DNA from: UBA940 sp031547885
Lineage (GTDB): Bacteria > Bacteroidota > Bacteroidia > Bacteroidales > Rikenellaceae
DNA length: 64,000 nucleotides
Direction: 5' to 3'
Assembly: GCA_031547885.1 (NCBI GenBank)
Contig: JAVBRO010000007.1
Coordinates: 1-64,000, forward strand
The notes under the pieces were generated by a model, which saw nothing but the letters and a program-made list of their open reading frames with translations, did no database searches and was not told the origin of the DNA. This document shows, piece after piece, positions 52,461 through 61,096 of the stretch; positions within the stretch are counted from its first letter, which is position 1, and each line of letters opens with the position of its first letter. A program made the translations under genes and the position numbers.

Positions 52461-53183
52461 ATGACCTCTCACGCCAAAATACCCGCCCACGTAGCCATTA
52501 TTATGGACGGCAACGGACGTTGGGCGCAGGCCCGGGGCAGGGAACGCGGCTACGGCCACCTGCAGGGCACCGAGAGTGTCCGCGCATGCATTAAGGGCGC
52601 ACTGAAGGCGGGGGTTAAGTACCTCACGTTCTATGCGTTCTCGACCGAAAACTGGGGACGGCCCGAGGAAGAGGTCGACAGCCTGATGGAACTTTTGTGC
52701 GACAGCGTGATGCGCGAATCGCCCGAACTGCAGAAGCAGGGCGTACGTATAATAGTGATAGGCTCGCGCAGCAGGCTTTCCGATAAAGTGAAACGCCACA
52801 TCGACCGGATCGAAGAGGAAACGGCCGCCGGCAGCAGCCTCACGGTGATACTGGCGATAAACTACAGTTCGCGCTCCGAGATCGCCCGCGCGGCGTCGAG
52901 GATCGCGGCCGAAGCGCTTGCAGGCAAACTCTCACCCGTGATGATCACGGAGAACACGATAGCTGAAAACCTCTTCACCGCGGGGATACCGGACCCCGAT
53001 CTGCTGATCCGTACCGGAGGCGAACAGAGGCTCAGCAACTTCCTGCTTTGGCAGGCCGCCTATGCGGAATTGTATTTCACACCGGCCATGTGGCCCGATT
53101 TCGGCGCGGATCAGTTTGCCGAAGCAGTGGCGGAATACGCCCGCAGGGAGCGCAGGTTCGGACTTGTTAATGAAACTATTTAG
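52461..53183 (+). CDS. uppS: Undecaprenyl diphosphate synthase
   Basis: 240 residues building C55-PP, the lipid carrier for peptidoglycan and O-antigen. Start HVAIIMDGNGRWAQARG holds the metal Asp; GVKYLTFYAFSTENW, NYSSRSEIARA and PDPDLLIRTGGEQRLSNFLLWQ complete the cis-prenyltransferase motifs. bamA follows. Confidence 0.97.
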   Translation: MTSHAKIPAHVAIIMDGNGRWAQARGRERGYGHLQGTESVRACIKGALKAGVKYLTFYAFSTENWGRPEEEVDSLMELLCDSVMRESPELQKQGVRIIVIGSRSRLSDKVKRHIDRIEEETAAGSSLTVILAINYSSRSEIARAASRIAAEALAGKLSPVMITENTIAENLFTAGIPDPDLLIRTGGEQRLSNFLLWQAAYAELYFTPAMWPDFGADQFAEAVAEYARRERRFGLVNETI

Positions 53184-53202
53184 ACACCCAATAAAAAAGC
53201 GG

Positions 53203-55779
53203 ATGAAACGCATACTTATCCTGACCCTTATCCTCTTACCGCTGAACGCCGGGCTGCTGAAGGCCCAGACCAACGACTCCGTTGCACAAGAGGCCCCGGA
53301 TGCACGGCCCGAAAACGTACAGCCGATGGATTACAGTAATCCGAAGAAATATGTGGTCAGGGAGATCAATATCCACGGGAACAACTATTACGACGACAAG
53401 ATCCTGAAAGCCGCCATAGGCATGGCGGTGGGTGACACGATACAGCTTCCGGGCGACTACGTTTCGTCGGCGATAAACAAGATATGGAGCATGCGTTATT
53501 TCGCCGACGTGGATGTTCTGGCCGAACCGAAAGGCGACGCCGTGACGTTCGACGTCTATCTTACCGAGCGTCCGCGCGTGGTGAGGTGGAGGTACGAAGG
53601 TGTCCGCAAGAGCCAGGCGACAGAGCTCGAGGAAAACCTCAAACTGCGCCCCGGCAGCGAACTTTCCGACCATATCATCAACAAGAACAAGCATTTCATA
53701 AAGAAATACTATGCCGACAAGGGTTTCCGCAATGCCGAAGTAACTACGCGCATCGCCAACGACTCCGTCATCAACAACGCCGTCAACGTCACTTTTGTCA
53801 TCAACAGGAACGATAAGGTCCGTATCGGCGCCGTCAATTTCACGGGCAACGAAGTATTCTCGGACAAAAAATTGCGCAAGACCTTCAAAAAAACCAACCA
53901 GGTCAGCATAAACTTCTTCAAGAGCAATAAGTTCAAGGAGTCCGAATTCGAGAATGACAAGGAAAACCTGCTCGACTTCTACAATTCGAAGGGCTACCGC
54001 AACGCCAATATCATCAACGATTCGATCTACGACATAAATAAAAAGCGCATAGGCATCGACATCGCGGTCGAAGAAGGCAACAAATTCTACTACCGCAATA
54101 TCGGCTGGATCGGCAACACCATTTACGCCACCGAGGATCTCGACCGCCTGCTGGGGATCGAAAAAGGCGACACCTACGACCGCAAGTCGCTGCACAAAAG
54201 GCTCGGCGTGGGCCGCGAGATGAATATCGAGGACGACCAGACCGTTTCAGCGCTCTACCAGAACCGAGGCTACCTGATGTCTGCGATCGAACCGGCCGAG
54301 ATCATTGTAGGCCCCGACTCGCTCGACCTCGAGATAAAGATATTCGAAGGGAAGCCATTCACGATAAACAACGTAGGCATAAGCGGCAACGAACGTGTAA
54401 ACGACTACGTCATACGCCGCGAGCTTTCGACATACCCGGGCGAACTCTACAACCGTTCGCTCATCATGAGCACCATATACCGCCTGGGCAATATGCAGCA
54501 TTTCAACCCCGAACACATCGTTCCCGACATCCAGCCCGTGTCGAACGAACTGGTCGACATCTCGTGGGGACTCGAAGAACAGCCCAGCGACAAGGTGGAC
54601 ATCTCGGGCGGTTGGGGAGCCGGCATGTTCGTAGGATCGGTAGGTATCCAGTTGAACAACCTTTCGCTGCGCAAAGTGTTCAAGAAGGGGGCATGGAGGC
54701 CTTATCCGCAGGGACAGAACCAGCAGTTCACCATCCGCGGCCAGACAAACGGCACTTACTACAAGGCCCTGTCGATGAGCTTCACGGAACCTTGGCTCGG
54801 CGGCAAAAAACCGCACTCGCTGACCTTGAGCGCCTATTATTCGGCTGAAAACAACGCATATTATTTCTATCAGAAGGGCACCGCTTTCTTCCGTACGCTG
54901 GGTGTCGCGGCCGGTATCGGGTTCCGCCTGTCGTGGCCCGACCAGTATTTCACGCTCTACACCGAGGCGTCGTACCAGCGCTACATGCTCGACAACTGGT
55001 CCAGCTTCATCATCTCCAACGGCAACAGCAACATCGTCGCTCTGAAGACGGTGTTCGGCCGCAGCTCGGTAAGCCAGGCGATTTACCCGCGCTACGGATC
55101 TGATTTCTCGATATCGCTCACGCTTACGCCACCCTACTCGCTGTTCAGCGACAAGGATTACAAAACATTGAACAGCGAGAAGAATTCGGCCGATGCCGCG
55201 GTAAGCAAAGCGGCACGTAAGGACCTCTACGGCTGGGTCGAATACCACAAATGGCAGCTCAAGGGACGCATCTTCCATCCGCTCACCAATGACCAGAAAC
55301 TGGTTCTGATGGCCAAAGTCGAGATGGGCTACCTGGGCCACTACAACCCCTATAAACTCTCCCCGTTCGAAGGATTCAGCGTTGGGGGCGACGGTATGAC
55401 GGGCTACACGCTCTACGGGGTGGACTTCATCGGGATGCGCGGTTACAAGGACGGCACCCTGAACCCGACGGAAAGCACGAGCCAGAACGACTATTCCCGC
55501 GTGTACAATAAATATACCCTCGAAGTACGTTATCCATTCATACTGCAGCCGCGTTCGACCATTTACGGTCTTGTGTTCGCGGAAGCTGGTAACGGCTACT
55601 CGTCGTGGAAAACGTTCAATCCGTTCCAGGTCAAGCGCTCCCTGGGGGCCGGCGTAAGGATCTACCTGCCGATCGTGGGGATGCTCGGGTTCGACTGGGG
55701 ATGGGGATTCGATAAGCCCGCAGGCGAGACTAAACGGAGCGGAAGTCAGATTCACTTCACGATAGGTACTGAATTCTAA
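53203..55779 (+). CDS. bamA: Outer membrane assembly protein BamA
   Basis: 858 residues. Signal peptide MKRILILTLILLPLNAGLLKAQ, five POTRA domains (about 45-430, first at VREINIHGNNYYDDKILKAAIG) and an Omp85 beta-barrel ending in the outer-membrane signature HFTIGTEF. It inserts barrels in the outer membrane. An in-frame ATG at 53170 overlapping uppS by 14 bases would add 11 residues; 53203 gives a canonical signal. The order uppS-bamA-skp-skp is a common envelope cluster. Confidence 0.95.
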   Translation: MKRILILTLILLPLNAGLLKAQTNDSVAQEAPDARPENVQPMDYSNPKKYVVREINIHGNNYYDDKILKAAIGMAVGDTIQLPGDYVSSAINKIWSMRYFADVDVLAEPKGDAVTFDVYLTERPRVVRWRYEGVRKSQATELEENLKLRPGSELSDHIINKNKHFIKKYYADKGFRNAEVTTRIANDSVINNAVNVTFVINRNDKVRIGAVNFTGNEVFSDKKLRKTFKKTNQVSINFFKSNKFKESEFENDKENLLDFYNSKGYRNANIINDSIYDINKKRIGIDIAVEEGNKFYYRNIGWIGNTIYATEDLDRLLGIEKGDTYDRKSLHKRLGVGREMNIEDDQTVSALYQNRGYLMSAIEPAEIIVGPDSLDLEIKIFEGKPFTINNVGISGNERVNDYVIRRELSTYPGELYNRSLIMSTIYRLGNMQHFNPEHIVPDIQPVSNELVDISWGLEEQPSDKVDISGGWGAGMFVGSVGIQLNNLSLRKVFKKGAWRPYPQGQNQQFTIRGQTNGTYYKALSMSFTEPWLGGKKPHSLTLSAYYSAENNAYYFYQKGTAFFRTLGVAAGIGFRLSWPDQYFTLYTEASYQRYMLDNWSSFIISNGNSNIVALKTVFGRSSVSQAIYPRYGSDFSISLTLTPPYSLFSDKDYKTLNSEKNSADAAVSKAARKDLYGWVEYHKWQLKGRIFHPLTNDQKLVLMAKVEMGYLGHYNPYKLSPFEGFSVGGDGMTGYTLYGVDFIGMRGYKDGTLNPTESTSQNDYSRVYNKYTLEVRYPFILQPRSTIYGLVFAEAGNGYSSWKTFNPFQVKRSLGAGVRIYLPIVGMLGFDWGWGFDKPAGETKRSGSQIHFTIGTEF

Positions 55780-55784
55780 AACTT

Positions 55785-55820
55785 TGTGTTATATTTACAA
55801 GATTGTATTATATTTACCTC
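55785..55820 (+). promoter_or_regulatory. Possible internal promoter before skp genes
   Basis: Two direct copies of TTATATTTAC (near 55789 and 55808) lie in the 62-base bamA-skp gap after a TTTG. The second resembles the -7 box TAnnTTTA with correct spacing. Confidence 0.35.
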
Positions 55821-55841
55821 TCAAAATAAAACTATACCGCT

Positions 55842-56351
55842 ATGAAAAAGACTGTTTTAATACTTGTGGCAATGCTGACCATGTCGGCAGGGACGGCGCT
55901 GGCGCAGAACTATATGGTCGTGGACAGCGAAAAAATCTTTAAGTCTATCGACGCTTACAACAAAGCTATCGAGCAGGTCGACGCCGATGCAGAGAAATAC
56001 CAGAAACAGGTGGACGATGCCTTCAACCAACTGGAAACCATGTTCAACGAATACCAGAACAACAAAGCCTCGATGACGGCAGCACAGCGCCAGCAGACCG
56101 AACAGAAAATCGTCAACCGCGAGAGCGAGATAACCAAATTCCAGGAAGAGGTGTTCGGTGATGAAGGCACCATCATGAAGAAAAGGGTCGAACTGATCAA
56201 GCCGATCCAGGACAAGGTATTCGCCGCCATCAACAAATACGCCGAGCAGAAAGGCTACGATATCGTGATTGACCTCGCGTCGAACCCGACGGTGCTCTAC
56301 TACAAGCCTTCAGTGAACCATACCGACGCAATAATTGCACTGGTTAAATAG
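55842..56351 (+). CDS. OmpH/Skp-family periplasmic chaperone 1
   Basis: 169 residues: signal peptide (MKKTVLILVAMLTMSAGTALAQ), then a short beta body (YMVVDSEKIFKSIDAYNKA) and two long helices forming the Skp tentacles, ending YDIVIDLASNPTVLYYKPSVNHTDAII. Holds unfolded outer-membrane proteins for BamA, encoded just upstream. A second copy follows. Confidence 0.93.
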   Translation: MKKTVLILVAMLTMSAGTALAQNYMVVDSEKIFKSIDAYNKAIEQVDADAEKYQKQVDDAFNQLETMFNEYQNNKASMTAAQRQQTEQKIVNRESEITKFQEEVFGDEGTIMKKRVELIKPIQDKVFAAINKYAEQKGYDIVIDLASNPTVLYYKPSVNHTDAIIALVK

Positions 56352-56382
56352 GGGAAATTCTTAAAAACAATAAAAAACAAAC

Positions 56383-56922
56383 ATGAAGAAGACAATCAAA
56401 ATCGTGCTGGTAGCGCTGTTCGCAGTGTGCTCGACCAGTCTCTACGCGCAGAAATTCGGACGCATCAACTACTCGGAGATAGTGCAGAATATGCCGGAAA
56501 TGGCAGGCGTGCAGACTCAGATGCAAACTATTATGACCGAGTACGAGGAACATCTGGAAAGCCTGAATGTCGAACTCAACAACAAGATCAACGATCTTCA
56601 GAAAGCCGGCGTTTCCGAATCCGTCAAGCAGTTGAAGACCCGCGAAGCACAGGAACTTCAGCAGCGCATCCAGGAATACTACCAGGTAGCCCAGGAAGAT
56701 CTGGAGAAGAATCAGGCGGAGCTTCTCGCCCCGCTCCAGGCCAAAGCCGACGAAGCGATCAAGAAAATCGCCAAGGCTGAAGGACTCACCATCGTTTTCC
56801 AGACCGGATCGGTGGTTTACATCGACGAAGCTACCACTGTCGACATCTCGGATAAGGTAAAGGCAGAGCTCGGCATCACCACAACCCCGGCTGCCGCTCC
56901 TGCTCCCGCAGCTAAAAAGTAA
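56383..56922 (+). CDS. OmpH/Skp-family periplasmic chaperone 2
   Basis: 179 residues with the same plan: signal peptide (MKKTIKIVLVALFAVCSTSLYAQ), FGRINYSEIVQNMPEM, coiled helices and an Ala/Pro-rich tail (TTPAAAPAPAAKK) that the first copy lacks. Probably works with or in place of copy 1. Strong terminator follows. Confidence 0.94.
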   Translation: MKKTIKIVLVALFAVCSTSLYAQKFGRINYSEIVQNMPEMAGVQTQMQTIMTEYEEHLESLNVELNNKINDLQKAGVSESVKQLKTREAQELQQRIQEYYQVAQEDLEKNQAELLAPLQAKADEAIKKIAKAEGLTIVFQTGSVVYIDEATTVDISDKVKAELGITTTPAAAPAPAAKK

Positions 56923-56937
56923 TTTTCAGTAAAGAAT

Positions 56938-56979
56938 AAAAAGGAACAGCGTGGACGATTTCCACGCTGTTCCTTTTTT
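56938..56979 (+). terminator. skp operon terminator
   Basis: GGAACAGCGTGGA/TCCACGCTGTTCC with a short loop and TTTTTTG tail. Confidence 0.95.
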
Positions 56980-57160
56980 GTCATCCCGAGCGAGGGCAAT
57001 GTAAAGAATTATTGCGGACTATAACGGTTTATTGCCCGACGAGGAAACTACAAAATAATTCAAAATCCTAAGCGGGTTTGATTATGCGGTAGTTTCCTCG
57101 TCGCCGAATAGAAACTTATCATATACCAAACCTTAATACATTCGGCTCGCTCGGAATGAC
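56980..57160. repeat. GTCATCCCGAG palindromic repeat, copy B
   Basis: Ends GTCATCCCGAG (56980-56990) and CTCGGAATGAC (57150-57160). Inside, GACGAGGAAACTAC (57038-57051) pairs perfectly with GTAGTTTCCTCGTC (57089-57102). Same ends as 33439-33549 but a different interior. No ORF. Confidence 0.8.
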
Positions 57161-57197
57161 AACAGCAAATCGACGCTAACCCGGGTGAGGAGCACAA

Positions 57198-57983
57198 TTA
57201 CAGGCCGAGGTTCTGTTTCAACATCTTATACCCCGCGTCGCTGATGCGGACCGACGTCCCGCCGCGAAGGACGATTCGGTGCTCGCGGCCAGACTGCTCG
57301 ATGCGGCTGATGTGGGAAACGGAGACTATATACGATCTGTGTACGCGCACAAAGCCCGTGCGGGGCAGGTTCTCCTCGAAATATTTCATCGTCTGCTCCT
57401 TGAGCCATCGTCCTTCGGCGGTCACTATCGCCACGTAATCGCCCTCGGCCTGCAGATATATGATATCCCCCACCCCTATCACCTTGATCTTCTGCCCGCC
57501 GCGCACGGTTATGCGTTCGATCGGGTCGGACGGCTCTGCAGAAGCAGACGGCGCGGTCACGCCGTCGTCATTTGAGCGCCCCGCAAACGCATAATAGAGG
57601 GCAAACAAGACATACACCAGGACAAGGCAGAGACTCCTTGCCGGGATCGTCTGCACGAAGCGCGGAAACTGCTCCGCCGCCGCCCCGTACACCGCGATGC
57701 TCTCGGCCGCTATCGCGATGCCGACGAACAGCGCCCCCGCCGTGAGGTAAAAAACCACCCTCAGAGGCTCCCTCGATATTCCTTCCGTTCCGTATTTCAG
57801 TACGCTCCATAACATCAAACCTTCAAGTCCAGACACAAACAACACCACAAACCCGTCCAGCACGGCATAACCCGCCTCCATCCGCGCCATCGCCCCGAAC
57901 ACCGCGGCATAGGCGGCGGAAAAGAGTGCGTACAGCGCAATGTATCTTATAAGGTAAAGTTTCCTCTTTAAGATCGGATTCAC
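57198..57983 (-). CDS. Membrane-bound LytTR transcription regulator
   Basis: 261 residues: four transmembrane segments (about 12-32, 42-62, 75-98, 112-133), then a LytTR DNA-binding domain (about 160-261: DIIYLQAEGDYVAIVTAEGRWLKEQTMKYFEENLP, FVRVHRSYIVSVSHI). It is like one-component membrane LytTR regulators. It is 39 bases downstream of the LiaF-like gene on the same strand, so it may sense envelope state with it. Mechanism unknown. Confidence 0.88.
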   Translation of the reverse strand: MNPILKRKLYLIRYIALYALFSAAYAAVFGAMARMEAGYAVLDGFVVLFVSGLEGLMLWSVLKYGTEGISREPLRVVFYLTAGALFVGIAIAAESIAVYGAAAEQFPRFVQTIPARSLCLVLVYVLFALYYAFAGRSNDDGVTAPSASAEPSDPIERITVRGGQKIKVIGVGDIIYLQAEGDYVAIVTAEGRWLKEQTMKYFEENLPRTGFVRVHRSYIVSVSHISRIEQSGREHRIVLRGGTSVRISDAGYKMLKQNLGL

Positions 57984-57992
57984 GGGAATTTT

Positions 57993-58026
57993 AATTCGTA
58001 ATTCCTAATTCGTAATTCGTAATTAC
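57993..58026. repeat. Heptamer array (AATTCGT) between LiaF-like and LytTR genes
   Basis: About four units; on the minus strand the array provides the stop codon of the LiaF-like gene (AAG TAA TTACGA). Confidence 0.88.
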
Positions 58027-58985
58027 TTTATCTCCCCCCCGCCGAAAATGTTGCTCGCATTTATAACGAGCCTGCGGTTGTCGTCGTAAGTTTTTTCGCC
58101 CGCGCGGAAACGCTTGTCGGAGAAGGCCCCGAACACCGACTCGCTGCGTATCTCGACCCTCCAGCCGTCGGGTACATATATCTCGACCCCGCCGAAAACC
58201 GATTCGATCTTGAGATAAGTGTCGCCCTCGGGGAGTTCCGTCCGGCGCAGGTCGAGCACCACCCCGCCGAAAACGGTACTTATCCGCCCGCCCTGGAAAA
58301 CCGGGTCGAGGTAGACCTGCTCGTTGCTTCCGAACACCGTGCTTATGTCGACGTAGCCCGACGCCCCCGACATTCTCGCAGAGTCGGCGTGTTTCGTTCC
58401 GCACCGGCGTTCGCCGCAATAATGCCCGCGCCGCGGCCTGAAGATGATGCCGCAAAGTATCACCACACCCAGGATTATCAGCAGTACGGGCCAGAATGTT
58501 ATACCCACGCCGCTCGCGGCAAGGTCGGGATAGACCAGTTCGAGACGGCGGATTATGAAGAACGCACCCACGACAAGGCACGCCCCGCCTCCCCAGAAAC
58601 GCCCGCGCGTCAGCTCGATCGTTCCGATGGCAAACACCAGCATCTGCCACGAGAAGAAGACCCGCTTCCATACCCCGGGCAGCACCCCTGAATTGAAACA
58701 AAGCAGCAATATCCCGGCTATGATGACGAAAATCGCCAGCATCACCGCGCTGTCGTTGCCGCGGACCATTCCGTCCCTGCGCCCGCGTATGATTATGCTC
58801 AGGCACCGCTCTCCGGACGCGATCATCAGGAACGAGGCCGCCACACCGGCGAACGCCCACGGGAAGCCGTAAGCGGGCGATCCGGGCAGCATCATGAGCG
58901 ACCAGCCTAACAGCGCGGCCCCGGCGCCCAGCAGCAGCACCGACATAACGGCAAGCATAGAGTTCCTGTTTGTATTTTTTTCCAT
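58023..58985 (-). CDS. LiaF-like membrane protein (cell wall-active antibiotics response)
   Basis: 320 residues. Six hydrophobic segments in the first 190 residues (DUF5668/PspC-neighbour type), a short Cys-containing linker (HYCGERRCGTK), then a LiaF-type C-terminal beta domain with repeated turns of the form STVFGSNEQVY, STVFGGVVLDL, ESVFGGVEIYV, ESVFGAFSDKR and NIFGGGEIK. Homologues in Gram-positive bacteria repress the LiaRS envelope-stress system; here the partner is probably the downstream LytTR protein. The frame is open to 59018; ATG 58985 is preferred. Confidence 0.85.
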   Translation of the reverse strand: MEKNTNRNSMLAVMSVLLLGAGAALLGWSLMMLPGSPAYGFPWAFAGVAASFLMIASGERCLSIIIRGRRDGMVRGNDSAVMLAIFVIIAGILLLCFNSGVLPGVWKRVFFSWQMLVFAIGTIELTRGRFWGGGACLVVGAFFIIRRLELVYPDLAASGVGITFWPVLLIILGVVILCGIIFRPRRGHYCGERRCGTKHADSARMSGASGYVDISTVFGSNEQVYLDPVFQGGRISTVFGGVVLDLRRTELPEGDTYLKIESVFGGVEIYVPDGWRVEIRSESVFGAFSDKRFRAGEKTYDDNRRLVINASNIFGGGEIK

Positions 58986-59101
58986 ATTATCTAATTTTAT
59001 ACGTTTCAGATAGTACAAAGAAAAGCAGAAGATGTTTCATTAGCAATACAGTATCGACCAATCAGGCCGAAAAACCCGACGAATGCGTCATATATCCCGA
59101 C

Positions 59102-59129
59102 AAAAAAGATCGAGTTGGGCTCGATCTTT
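59102..59129 (-). terminator. rnf operon terminator
   Basis: AAAGATCGAG/CTCGATCTTT, 10-bp stem with 5-base loop, followed on the minus strand by TTTTGTC. It lies 120 bases after the rnfA stop. Confidence 0.92.
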
Positions 59130-59130
59130 A

Positions 59131-59161
59131 AATGAAAGATGGAAGATGAAAGATGAAAGAT
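59131..59161. repeat. Heptamer array (GATGAAA)
   Basis: Four units of AATGAAAG/GATGGAA/GATGAAA type, in line with the remnant ATGAAAA-ATGAAAG directly behind the rnfA stop (59236-59253). A different word from AATTCGT but the same period. Confidence 0.8.
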
Positions 59162-59251
59162 TTTGGTGTCGCTGCGCGACGTTGCATATTATGGTTTGAA
59201 ATATTATATGAACCTGCGGCATCTGCCGCACATTAATCTTTCATTTTTCAT

Positions 59252-59824
59252 CTAAACAAGTCCTGCAAATCCCATGAACGCCATTGCAAGTATCCCGGCG
59301 GTGATGAGCGCGATCGGAGTCCCTTTGAACGCCTTGGGGACGTCGTCGAGATCGAGCCTTTCGCGGATGCCTGCGAATATCACAAGCGCCAGCGCGAAAC
59401 CGACCGCCGTCGCAAACGCGAATGTCACAGACTCCAGCAGGTTGTACTCCTTCTGCACCAACAGTATCGCGACGCCGAGCACCGCGCAGTTGGTGGTGAT
59501 AAGCGGCAGGAATATCCCGAGCGCCTGATACAAAGCAGGGCTGACTTTCTTCAGAACGATTTCGACCATCTGCACCAGCGCCGCGATCACGAGGATAAAG
59601 ACTATGGTCTGCATATACTCTATGCCGAGCGGGACAAGGACGTAATATTGGAGCAGGTAGACCACGATGGCCGCGATGGTGATGACGAAAACGACCGCCG
59701 CCCCCATGCCGAGCGACGTGGAAACCTTGTTCGAAACCCCCAGAAACGGACATATTCCCAGGAACTGCGCAAACACGACGTTGTTTACGAAGATGGCGCT
59801 TATTATAATGAGAATGTATTCCAT
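59252..59824 (-). CDS. rnfA: Rnf complex subunit A
   Basis: 190 residues, six transmembrane segments. Inner-membrane subunit of the Na+/H+-translocating ferredoxin:NAD+ oxidoreductase; start MEYILIIISAIFVNNVVFAQFLGICPFLGVS and TTNCAVLG match RnfA/NqrE, with the Cys of the NNVVFAQFLGICPFLGVS and TTNCA motifs that carry the inner iron centre. Last gene of the rnfBCDGEA order; a heptamer remnant begins at its stop (TAG ATGAAAA). Confidence 0.97.
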   Translation of the reverse strand: MEYILIIISAIFVNNVVFAQFLGICPFLGVSNKVSTSLGMGAAVVFVITIAAIVVYLLQYYVLVPLGIEYMQTIVFILVIAALVQMVEIVLKKVSPALYQALGIFLPLITTNCAVLGVAILLVQKEYNLLESVTFAFATAVGFALALVIFAGIRERLDLDDVPKAFKGTPIALITAGILAMAFMGFAGLV

Positions 59825-59826
59825 AT

Positions 59827-60414
59827 CTATTTCATTTTGGCGGTTAACTTATTGAAAAGCACCAGCAGGTAGCCCAGCACTATGAAAGCCCCGGGGGCGA
59901 GGACGAATATCAGCATTCCGTCGCCGCTTATGAAGTTGTGGCCGAAGATGGAGCCGTTGCCCAGCATTTCCCGGACAGCGCCCAGCACGGTCAACGACAG
60001 CGTGAAACCGAGCCCGATGCCGACTCCGTCGAGGGCCGAATCCAAGACGCTGTTCTTGGCGGCGAAACCTTCGGCTCGGCCCAGGATGATGCAGTTCACC
60101 ACGATCAGCGGGATGAACACACCGAGCGTTTTGTAAAGGTCGGGCAAGTAGGCCTGCATGCAGAGTTCGACTATCGTTACGAACGCCGCGATTATCACGA
60201 TGTAGGACGGGATGCGCACTTTCGACGGAATGATATCCTTCACCAGCGCGATCACCGCGTTGGACATGATGAGCACGGCCATCGTGGCGGCGCCCATGCC
60301 CATGCCGTTTATTGCAGAAGTGGTCGTGCCGAGCGTGGGACACATCCCCAGCAGCAGCACGAAAGTGGGATTATTCTTGACTATCCCCGAAGTTATGATC
60401 CTGAGCTTATTCAT
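59827..60414 (-). CDS. rnfE: Rnf complex subunit E
   Basis: 195 residues, six transmembrane segments, homologous to RnfA in inverted topology (RnfE/NqrD). Motifs: NPTFVLLLGMCPTLGTT and VVNCIILGRAEGFAAKNS with Cys residues of the membrane iron centre. Overlaps rnfG by 8 bases and rnfA is 2 bases away: translational coupling. Confidence 0.97.
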   Translation of the reverse strand: MNKLRIITSGIVKNNPTFVLLLGMCPTLGTTTSAINGMGMGAATMAVLIMSNAVIALVKDIIPSKVRIPSYIVIIAAFVTIVELCMQAYLPDLYKTLGVFIPLIVVNCIILGRAEGFAAKNSVLDSALDGVGIGLGFTLSLTVLGAVREMLGNGSIFGHNFISGDGMLIFVLAPGAFIVLGYLLVLFNKLTAKMK

Positions 60415-61096
60415 TACCGTCCTCCTTTCCTTCTTTCAGTTCGGTCGCGCCCGTGGTTGCGTCGGTCGAAGTCGCTCCGGACTCGCCGTCGACCTGGGTT
60501 GCTCCGGATTCGGCATCCACATCGGCTTCGACGCTCTGTCCGCCCGTCTGCTGCATCAGCGCGTTGAAAGCACGTGCCACGGCATCGACATATGCGCGGG
60601 AAGTGATCGTGGCAGCAGTCAGCGCATCCACGTCGCCGCCGTCCTTGGTCACGGCCAGCTTCATCTGCGACGGGTTCTTACCTGCGAAACTTGCGAAGAG
60701 CGGATTGCCATCCGCCGCCATCTTGTCGCCGAGCCCCGGGGTTTCCAAGTGCTCGAGGACCTTCACGTTGTATACCTTTCCGTCGGGTGTGAAACCCACC
60801 ATCAGTTTGAATTCGCCGGAAAAACCGTTCTTCGTTGCGGTCTGGACAGCGTAGCCGACAGTTTTACCCTCTTTTTCGGCAGTGTAGACCGTCATATTGA
60901 TACCGTCCAACTGCATTGCAGAAGTAGTGCTCGTATCGAATTCCGGCAGCACGTCGCCCAGGGCCAGTTTCGTGTTGGCCTCTTTCGCCGCGCGGATAGG
61001 CTCCTCGGTCACCTTGTAGACCATGCCCACTCCGGCTGATGCTATCAACGTGATGCCGCCCAGGACGAGGATCATATTCAGTAATGTATTCTTCAT
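60407..61096 (-). CDS. rnfG: Rnf complex subunit G with repeated flavinylation-like tail
   Basis: 229 residues. One N-terminal membrane anchor (about 7-27) and a periplasmic FMN-binding domain (about 70-180). The expected covalent-FMN site D157-A-L-T-A-A-T163-I-T has Ala in place of the usual Gly of the SGAT/TGAT motif. The C-terminus carries three tandem 9-residue repeats, DAESGATQV, DGESGATST and DATTGATEL (about 194-220); the second fits Dxx[ST]GATxT exactly, and all have Thr in the acceptor place. Then comes an acidic end. Overlaps rnfD by 4 bases (ATGA). Function in electron transfer from ferredoxin to NAD. Confidence 0.95.
   Translation of the reverse strand: MKNTLLNMILVLGGITLIASAGVGMVYKVTEEPIRAAKEANTKLALGDVLPEFDTSTTSAMQLDGINMTVYTAEKEGKTVGYAVQTATKNGFSGEFKLMVGFTPDGKVYNVKVLEHLETPGLGDKMAADGNPLFASFAGKNPSQMKLAVTKDGGDVDALTAATITSRAYVDAVARAFNALMQQTGGQSVEADVDAESGATQVDGESGATSTDATTGATELKEGKEDGNE

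Larger units (their letters stand above)
59018..59251. other. Gap between rnfA and the LiaF-like gene
   Basis: Contains the rnf terminator (59102-59129), heptamer arrays of GATGAAA (59131-59161) and near 59236-59253, and a TGCGGCA/TGCCGCA hairpin (59213-59230). No ORF. A promoter for the LiaF-like gene must lie here or nearby, but no good TAnnTTTG was found. Confidence 0.6.
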
